Below, piece by piece: positions 33,040-38,776 of a DNA stretch of 38,776 nucleotides (the stretch's first letter is position 1; each line of letters opens with the position of its first letter). Below the pieces are notes generated by a model. It did no database searches, was not told the DNA's origin, and worked only from the letters and a program-made list of their open reading frames with translations. The position numbers and the translations under genes are program-made. The stretch is from Methanobrevibacter sp. GTDB lineage: Archaea > Methanobacteriota > Methanobacteria > Methanobacteriales > Methanobacteriaceae. The stretch spans positions 1 through 38,776 of the forward strand of contig JAFQXD010000018.1 of assembly GCA_017407115.1 (NCBI GenBank). Direction: 5' to 3'.

Positions 33040-35949
33040 TCATTTTTTAACTTTTAAAGCAGTTTTAACCTGAGAATTGATATATTTGACGGTAACCGTA
33101 TATTTACCCGCATTTAAATTCTTGAAGTAAACTGTTGCAACGCCCTTTGAATTAGTCTTGCCTGTGTAGGTTTTGCCTTTAATCTTAAATACTACATTTT
33201 TGCCAATGATGGCTTTTCCCTTACTGTTTTTCAAAGTAGCAGTGTATTTTACCTTACTGGATTTTTTTACAGTCACACTTTTAGCTTTTAAAACATTTTT
33301 AATTGTAATAGTGTTTTTTACACTATATCCTTTATAGGAAGTTGTCACATAATATTTTCCAGGCTTAAAACCAAATGTTCTTGAAGCATATCCATTACTG
33401 TCAGTTGTAACCTTATAGGAAGTTGAACCAATCTTCATTACAATGGTCACTCCTTTTCCAACAGGATTTCCGTCATCACCAATTACACGAACTTTGAATG
33501 TTGCTTTTCCATTATAGTCGACTACAACATCTTTATTGTTAATAATCCTTTTAATTACAGGCTGAACACTGCTTTTTAATGTAATGCTTTCATTATCAAT
33601 ATTTGCAGTGATTGAATTTGTAGATGGAATTGCAACAGATTTTGAAATATATCCGTCTTCAACAGATAAAACATCCCCATTTGATAATGCCACTTTAAAC
33701 ATTGGCAATAATTCAGAATTATTTAATTGTGAAACATTATTACTTCTATCCAAAACATTGTTGAAGCTAACAATAACGTTAGCGCTTTTAGTCAATGGAG
33801 TTGTGTTTTCAAATTTCATTATAATCCATTTAAATTCATCTGAAGTGTTGAAATTCAATAATTTCTCAAAATTAGGATGATTTGATCCCCACCAGTTGTT
33901 TGAAACGTCAACATTATCCCATGTGTTATTAAATATCGCAAATCCGTTTGCATCGTAATTATTTCTAATTATAGAATGGGAAATTGTAGTGTTTCTTCTG
34001 GCAATTACTGCGCCACCATCACCTTCGGCAACATTTCCTTCAAATATTGATCCTAAAACAACCATATTGCCTTTATTATCAATAGCTCCACCATTTACGG
34101 ATGCCTTATTGTTTGTGAAATTTGAACCGATTATATCGAGTTTTCCACCGTTGTCAATTGCACCGGCACCATAAGCCTGGTTTTTATCAAATGAAGAGTT
34201 TACAAGAGTCAATTCGCCTGAATTGTCAATAGCTCCACCGTAGCTTTTAGCAGTGTTGGATATGAACTGGGATTTTACAATATTGACATTTCCTTCATAA
34301 ATGAAAACTGCTCCTCCCTCATCGGCACCCCTATTAAGTTCAAATAAGGAATCTGTAATGTTTATTTCGCCAGAAACTGATAATGCAGCGCCTTTGCGTG
34401 AAATCTGATTATTCATAAATTGGGAATTGTAAATGACTAATGTTTTTGATGAATACAATGCTCCTCCCTCAGAGGCCTTATTTTCACTGAATTTGGAGTT
34501 ATAAATTTGGATAAACCTATCTGAATAGATTGCGCCTCCAAATTTAGCCTCATTTGAAAAGGTTGATACATTATCTAAAATAGAATTCATTACATTATAG
34601 ATAGCCCCTCCATAGATTGAAGCTTTATTCCTGTTCATTGCAACATTGGTCAATGTTAAAGTATCCTTATTGTAAATTGCTCCTCCATTATTGACTGCAG
34701 TATTGTCATTTAATGTACAATCTTTCAAATTAAGGGTTCCAGTGGAATAAATGGCTCCACCTTCATCTGCAGAGTTATTTTTTATTGTAACTCCAGTTAT
34801 CTTAACATTGACATGGTCATTATAAACCGCTCCACCCCATTTTGCGACATTATTGTTTATTATAGTGTTCATTATCTGAGAGTCCATGAAACTGCAGCGA
34901 ATGGCTCCACCTTCATCTGTAGCGACATTGTTATTCACAATGGAATCTGTGACATCAATGGCTCCCTGATTGACATCAATTCCTCCACCTCTTTCAGCAG
35001 CATTATTGCTGATAGATGAATTTTTAACAGTCAATTTTGCTTTTGCTTCCACATAAACTCCACCGCCCCAAACGGCAGTGTTGTTTTCAACTATGCAGTT
35101 TTGGAGTTTTAGGGAAAATTCAGAAACATAAAATCCTCCGCCCTGCTTTACGGTATTGGTATTATTGGCTATTATTGAGTCATAAACTTCACATATTCCC
35201 CAACTTTTAATTCCAGCACCCAAATCATCACAGACATTGGATGTTACTTTAGAATTATATACTTTAAGAGTTCCCCTATTGTTATAGATTGCACCACCAC
35301 GTGATGCGAAGTTATTTGTAAAAATAGAATCATATACAAAGAATTCTCCCCAGATATTGTAGATTGCACCGCCTTCTTCACAGCTATTGTTTATAAATGT
35401 GGTGTTTGTGATTTCCACAATACCATTTGCATTATCGTTTTCAATTGCAGCGCCTGAAACCGCCACATTATTTTCAAATGAAGAGTTAAATACATTTAAA
35501 TTAGATTTGTCAGAGCAGTGAACTGCCCCTCTATCCGCTACATTATTGCGTATGACTGAATCAATTATTGTCAGTTTCCCATAATTATCAACTGCCGCAC
35601 CGTTGTTGGCATGGCCATTTATAAGAGTTAATCCTTCAATGCACACATTTGCATTTTTAGATACGACAAATATATTTGATGTGGAGTTTGCATCAAGGAT
35701 TGTGGACGGACCTCCTCCGCAAATATAAATATCCTTATTAATCGTAATTGCAGATCCGCTACCATAATAAGTTTTATTTTCCAAATTAATTGAGTCGCCT
35801 GGTTTGGCATCATCAATTAATGTTTGAATAGAACTAAACCCATCATCTCCCAATGTTTCACTGCCATTCACATCAACAGCACAAACGGCATTTAACATTA
35901 TTGCGGATACGGCCAATGTTAATAACATTAATATTGTGAATTTTTTCAT
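33040..35949 (-). CDS. Secreted PMP-like beta-helix adhesin-like protein with two Ig-like domains
   Basis: 969 aa. Signal peptide 1-24 (NAVCA-V). Residues about 35-690 hold some two dozen rungs with GGAIYN or GGAI motifs and NN.A/F..N spacers, the pattern of chlamydial polymorphic outer-membrane repeats (right-handed beta-helix). After a short linker (NNWWGSNHPNFEKL, then a beta region) two Ig-like domains close the protein (about 800-969), ending TALKVKK with no anchor. A G-rich AGGGGGA lies about 16 bases before the ATG, far for a ribosome binding site. A TATA-like TTTATAAA is at 36012-36019. Confidence 0.88.
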   Translation of the reverse strand: MKKFTILMLLTLAVSAIMLNAVCAVDVNGSETLGDDGFSSIQTLIDDAKPGDSINLENKTYYGSGSAITINKDIYICGGGPSTILDANSTSNIFVVSKNANVCIEGLTLINGHANNGAAVDNYGKLTIIDSVIRNNVADRGAVHCSDKSNLNVFNSSFENNVAVSGAAIENDNANGIVEITNTTFINNSCEEGGAIYNIWGEFFVYDSIFTNNFASRGGAIYNNRGTLKVYNSKVTSNVCDDLGAGIKSWGICEVYDSIIANNTNTVKQGGGFYVSEFSLKLQNCIVENNTAVWGGGVYVEAKAKLTVKNSSISNNAAERGGGIDVNQGAIDVTDSIVNNNVATDEGGAIRCSFMDSQIMNTIINNNVAKWGGAVYNDHVNVKITGVTIKNNSADEGGAIYSTGTLNLKDCTLNDNTAVNNGGAIYNKDTLTLTNVAMNRNKASIYGGAIYNVMNSILDNVSTFSNEAKFGGAIYSDRFIQIYNSKFSENKASEGGALYSSKTLVIYNSQFMNNQISRKGAALSVSGEINITDSLFELNRGADEGGAVFIYEGNVNIVKSQFISNTAKSYGGAIDNSGELTLVNSSFDKNQAYGAGAIDNGGKLDIIGSNFTNNKASVNGGAIDNKGNMVVLGSIFEGNVAEGDGGAVIARRNTTISHSIIRNNYDANGFAIFNNTWDNVDVSNNWWGSNHPNFEKLLNFNTSDEFKWIIMKFENTTPLTKSANVIVSFNNVLDRSNNVSQLNNSELLPMFKVALSNGDVLSVEDGYISKSVAIPSTNSITANIDNESITLKSSVQPVIKRIINNKDVVVDYNGKATFKVRVIGDDGNPVGKGVTIVMKIGSTSYKVTTDSNGYASRTFGFKPGKYYVTTSYKGYSVKNTITIKNVLKAKSVTVKKSSKVKYTATLKNSKGKAIIGKNVVFKIKGKTYTGKTNSKGVATVYFKNLNAGKYTVTVKYINSQVKTALKVKK

Positions 35950-36076
35950 ATTTATTTTAAATTCCCCCTAAAAACTTTAATAACAAAAATACCTATCAAA
36001 ATAAACAATCGTTTATAAAAATATTTCTTAACGTTGATATTTGATATATTAAAAATATTATTTAAAATGTGTTATT

Positions 36077-36105
36077 AAAAAAAAGATAAAGAAAAAATTC
36101 TTTAT
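36077..36105 (-). terminator. Terminator of the 803-residue adhesin-like gene
   Basis: An 8-bp stem, ATAAAGAA (36086-36093) with TTCTTTAT (36098-36105), overlaps the stop codon. Eight T residues follow on the minus strand. Confidence 0.65.
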
Positions 36106-38513
36106 TTTTTTGTTACTTCAATAGTGCAAGTTTTGGAAGATGATTTGAAGTTAGAATTTCCTAAAAACTTCATATTGACCTTATATTTTTTAACTGCACT
36201 TAATTTAATAGTTAATTTGGCAACACCCTTTGAATCCGTTTTAACCGTGTAAGTTTTGCCGTTCAACTTAACTGTAACTTTTTGTTTTGCAATTGCCTTT
36301 CCATTTAAAGAAGTCAATTTTAGACTAAATGATTTTTTAATGTTCTTTTTAACTTTTATGTTGGGTGCTATGATTTTGGATTTCTTAGAACCTGTTTTGA
36401 CAAGGATTTTGCCTGTTTTTGAAATAGAATTGAAGCAATCATTTCCACCATAATTTATGGATACGGCATAGGTTTTAATATTTGTTAGAGAAACTTTTAC
36501 TTTAGCCACACCATTTCCGTCAGTTTTAGCCGTTTGTGTTTTACCGTTGATTTTGAAACTAACTTTTTGATTGGATATTGATTTGCCATTATTATCTGTC
36601 AATTTTACTTTGAAATAATCATCGGATATTGGATAAGTAGTTAACTGAGAAAAAGCTAAATTTGGAGTTGCTTTTAAAATCACTATTTCACATGAGCACT
36701 GTGATCCAAAATGACCATCATCGCCTTCAAAGACAAATGTTACATTATAATGGCCGCAATTCAAGGAAGGTAACATTATTTGACCTTCAGGATTTGATAC
36801 TAAGCTAAACATTTTGCCATTGGCTAAAACCTCTATTTTTTTATTGGATAAAGGTTTATTGTTAGTGTCAACCAATGTTGCAACATATTCTACCCCACCA
36901 TATTCGACATGAGTGTTGGAAATGGTGATTTTAGTTTGGCTAACTAATGCTGGAACATCCGATTTATCCACAAATAGCTGGACATATGGATTTCCCTTAA
37001 CAAGATTGAAACTGCCTGGAAAAGACGCTGTGATGAAACTACCATTTTCACCATACTTATCTGCCCAATCTCTAAAATCAACAATTGCTGATCCGTTTTG
37101 AATCCTGACACTTTTATTTAACCTCATGTTTTCATCGGCAATGTTGGAATCGTTATTCAAATAAAATACAACATCGAATGAACCTAAATCACTTGCAATA
37201 TTTCCGTTTCTATCAACTATTGAAACTTGATAAACACCTTTTTTAATTTGTGTGATATTGCTTAAAGCTAATGAAAGGTCATATTTTCCATTGTTGCTTG
37301 GAGCATTCAAAGTCCATGGAATATCAGTAGTGTAAAATGTAAATCCACAAACGACCTCCTCCTCACAAACAAAAGCATGTTTCATGTAAACATAGGATTT
37401 AGCTTCAATATACTTGCCTAAACCAACATCTACAAAAACATCATTTGCCTCATCATAATTCATGTTTCCCTTTTCATGAAGAATATAAATTCTGTGGTGA
37501 AGAATCATTGATGAATGCCCACCTGCAAAGTAATTATTATCAACAATAGTTAGATTATCAGCACCTTCACCATTATCCATGTTTCTAACGCGGTAATCAT
37601 ACATTATTGCATGAACCCCATTGCTTGAGAAGATATTGCCTTTAACAATGAGTTTTGTAATGTTTGTGTTCACATAAATTCCTGACCCGCTTTCAGTATC
37701 ATCATCAAAACCATTGTTTTTGATGAAGTTATTGATAATTTTCACATTATTTGCACTGGTCAAATTTATTCCTGAAAGCCCGTTATTTACAATAGTATTA
37801 TTTGAAATCAAAATATCTTTTGAATTTCCTGAAACAGAAATTCCATAATTTTCACCGTTAACTAAATTAGAATCGACAATGTTGACATTGGTGGAATTGA
37901 TTATTCTAATTCCATAAATAGTATTGTTGAGCAATAAATTGGATAAAGTGATGTTCTTTGAGTTTTCAATAATAATTCCTGAGATTTTATCATTATCCAT
38001 ATTTGAAAAATCTATAATGCAGTCAGAAATTGTAACATTGGATGCATTCCTAACCAAAATGGCAAACGGATTTACACACCCATTATTATTTTGAAAATCG
38101 AATCCATTAATTATTGATCCGCACCCATTTTCAGTTATGTAAAATACTCCAAAATCATCAACTCCCTCATGTTTGTGATTTGAGCAAGGATTTAATGATG
38201 AATCAGACCCTATTACCGTTAAAGGCTTATCAATTGTAAAATGACAATTAACAAAATCACCCTTTAAAATAATTGTATCCCCATCACCTGAATCATCAAT
38301 CATCTGTTGGATGGAGGGATTCGTATCTTGATTGGAATTAGTTTCATTGGCAACGACAATATTTGTTGGAGAATCATAAATTTCACCATCCTCATTTGCA
38401 AATAATTTTTCTGATGAATTGCAATTTGAACTGTCTGCGGCAGATATTGGCCCCATTCCTACAACCAATATTAGAAAAATTAAAATTATAATAAATAGTT
38501 TATTCTGTCCCAT
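36102..38513 (-). CDS. Secreted beta-helix adhesin-like protein with three Ig-like domains
   Basis: 803 aa. Signal peptide ends at PISAAD (about 26). A NosD/PbH1 beta-helix (about 55-330) and the unrecognised linker domain (about 345-540: YDEANDVFVDVG, ITQIKKGVYQVSIVDRNGNIASDLG, VDKSDVPA) are both clearly homologous to the start of the protein at 28399-32823. Three Ig-like domains follow (about 545-803) and the chain ends without an anchor. GGAGGA six bases before the ATG fixes the start. It is flanked by strong terminators on both sides, so it is its own transcription unit. Confidence 0.88.
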   Translation of the reverse strand: MGQNKLFIIILIFLILVVGMGPISAADSSNCNSSEKLFANEDGEIYDSPTNIVVANETNSNQDTNPSIQQMIDDSGDGDTIILKGDFVNCHFTIDKPLTVIGSDSSLNPCSNHKHEGVDDFGVFYITENGCGSIINGFDFQNNNGCVNPFAILVRNASNVTISDCIIDFSNMDNDKISGIIIENSKNITLSNLLLNNTIYGIRIINSTNVNIVDSNLVNGENYGISVSGNSKDILISNNTIVNNGLSGINLTSANNVKIINNFIKNNGFDDDTESGSGIYVNTNITKLIVKGNIFSSNGVHAIMYDYRVRNMDNGEGADNLTIVDNNYFAGGHSSMILHHRIYILHEKGNMNYDEANDVFVDVGLGKYIEAKSYVYMKHAFVCEEEVVCGFTFYTTDIPWTLNAPSNNGKYDLSLALSNITQIKKGVYQVSIVDRNGNIASDLGSFDVVFYLNNDSNIADENMRLNKSVRIQNGSAIVDFRDWADKYGENGSFITASFPGSFNLVKGNPYVQLFVDKSDVPALVSQTKITISNTHVEYGGVEYVATLVDTNNKPLSNKKIEVLANGKMFSLVSNPEGQIMLPSLNCGHYNVTFVFEGDDGHFGSQCSCEIVILKATPNLAFSQLTTYPISDDYFKVKLTDNNGKSISNQKVSFKINGKTQTAKTDGNGVAKVKVSLTNIKTYAVSINYGGNDCFNSISKTGKILVKTGSKKSKIIAPNIKVKKNIKKSFSLKLTSLNGKAIAKQKVTVKLNGKTYTVKTDSKGVAKLTIKLSAVKKYKVNMKFLGNSNFKSSSKTCTIEVTKK

Positions 38514-38604
38514 AAATAATCCTCCATTTATTGATATGAATAATTTGTATCAACGAATATTAAACTATTATTATAATAGGAAGATATTAAAATAAATTTG
38601 GTTT

Positions 38605-38645
38605 GAAAAAAAAGAAAAAAGAATAAGTAATTAAGAATTACTTAT
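38605..38645 (-). terminator. Terminator of the right-edge adhesin-like gene
   Basis: A perfect 10-bp stem, ATAAGTAATT (38623-38632) with AATTACTTAT (38636-38645), directly follows the stop codon. It is followed on the minus strand by T-runs of six and eight. Confidence 0.75.
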
Positions 38646-38776
38646 CTATTTTTTAACTGTAATTTTTGCAGTTTTGGTAACTGCGTTGTATGCATTGTCA
38701 CCAGCGAATTTAGCTGTGTATGTGTAGGTACCTGCTTTAGTTAATTTTACTGTAAAGGTGTATTGACCTTTGGAGT
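38646..38776 (-). CDS. C-terminal end of another adhesin-like protein (cut by window edge)
   Basis: The last 43 or so codons before a TAG. They encode the final strands of an Ig-like domain (KLTKAGTYTYTAKFAGDN, then KTAKITVKK), the same type as in the adhesins at 13239-18547. The start lies beyond the right edge. Confidence 0.8.
   Translation of the reverse strand, partial: SKGQYTFTVKLTKAGTYTYTAKFAGDNAYNAVTKTAKITVKK

Overview
The window is a piece of a low-GC methanogenic archaeon of the order Methanobacteriales, most likely a Methanobrevibacter-type gut or rumen species. Evidence: archaeal ribosomal protein L15e next to the archaeal RNA-binding family DUF54; an archaeal A1-U72 tRNA-Gln; TATA and BRE-like promoters with several near-leaderless starts; GGAGG/GGTGA ribosome binding sites; and many very large secreted adhesin-like proteins made of beta-helix and Ig-like domains, a hallmark of these methanogens.

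Layout. 1-800: the tail of a probable transposase, tRNA-Gln(CUG), a structured palindromic element and an IS200/IS605-like right-end hairpin. 801-4138 (minus): a small unknown protein, a short sequon-rich adhesin-like protein and, upstream of it, an ABC1/UbiB kinase. 4682-10483: a tandem TMEM175-like channel, an M50 peptidase-like protein, DUF4013 and DUF389 membrane proteins, a second copy of the structured element and an NSS (LeuT-like) sodium symporter. 10603-18547 (minus): a K+-channel-like membrane protein, a second ABC1/UbiB kinase and, directly upstream of it, three paralogous adhesin-like genes with almost no spacing. 19136-25402 (plus): a MetX-like alpha/beta-hydrolase that has lost its nucleophile, a two-gene heterodimeric ABC exporter, a frameshifted DUF1624-like membrane protein, a 47-residue secreted peptide and a zinc-ribbon protein. 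25507-28235: a membrane-anchored Ig-like protein, AlkD, DUF54, L15e and DUF3795. 28399-38776 (minus): three very large secreted beta-helix/Ig proteins and the C-terminal end of another adhesin.

Eight adhesin-like genes, all on the minus strand, take up roughly 40 percent of the window. The most notable organisation is that both ABC1/UbiB kinases sit next to the small adhesin-like proteins with asparagine-, methionine- and phenylalanine-rich repetitive segments, once as kinase-adhesin and once as adhesin-adhesin-adhesin-kinase. This repeated pairing, the methionine/tryptophan/glycine-rich insert inside an Ig-like domain of two of these proteins, and an unrecognised linker domain shared by two beta-helix adhesins are the best candidates for undescribed biology. 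The duplicated structured RNA-like element, the MetX-like pseudoenzyme and the two-repeat TMEM175 protein also deserve attention.
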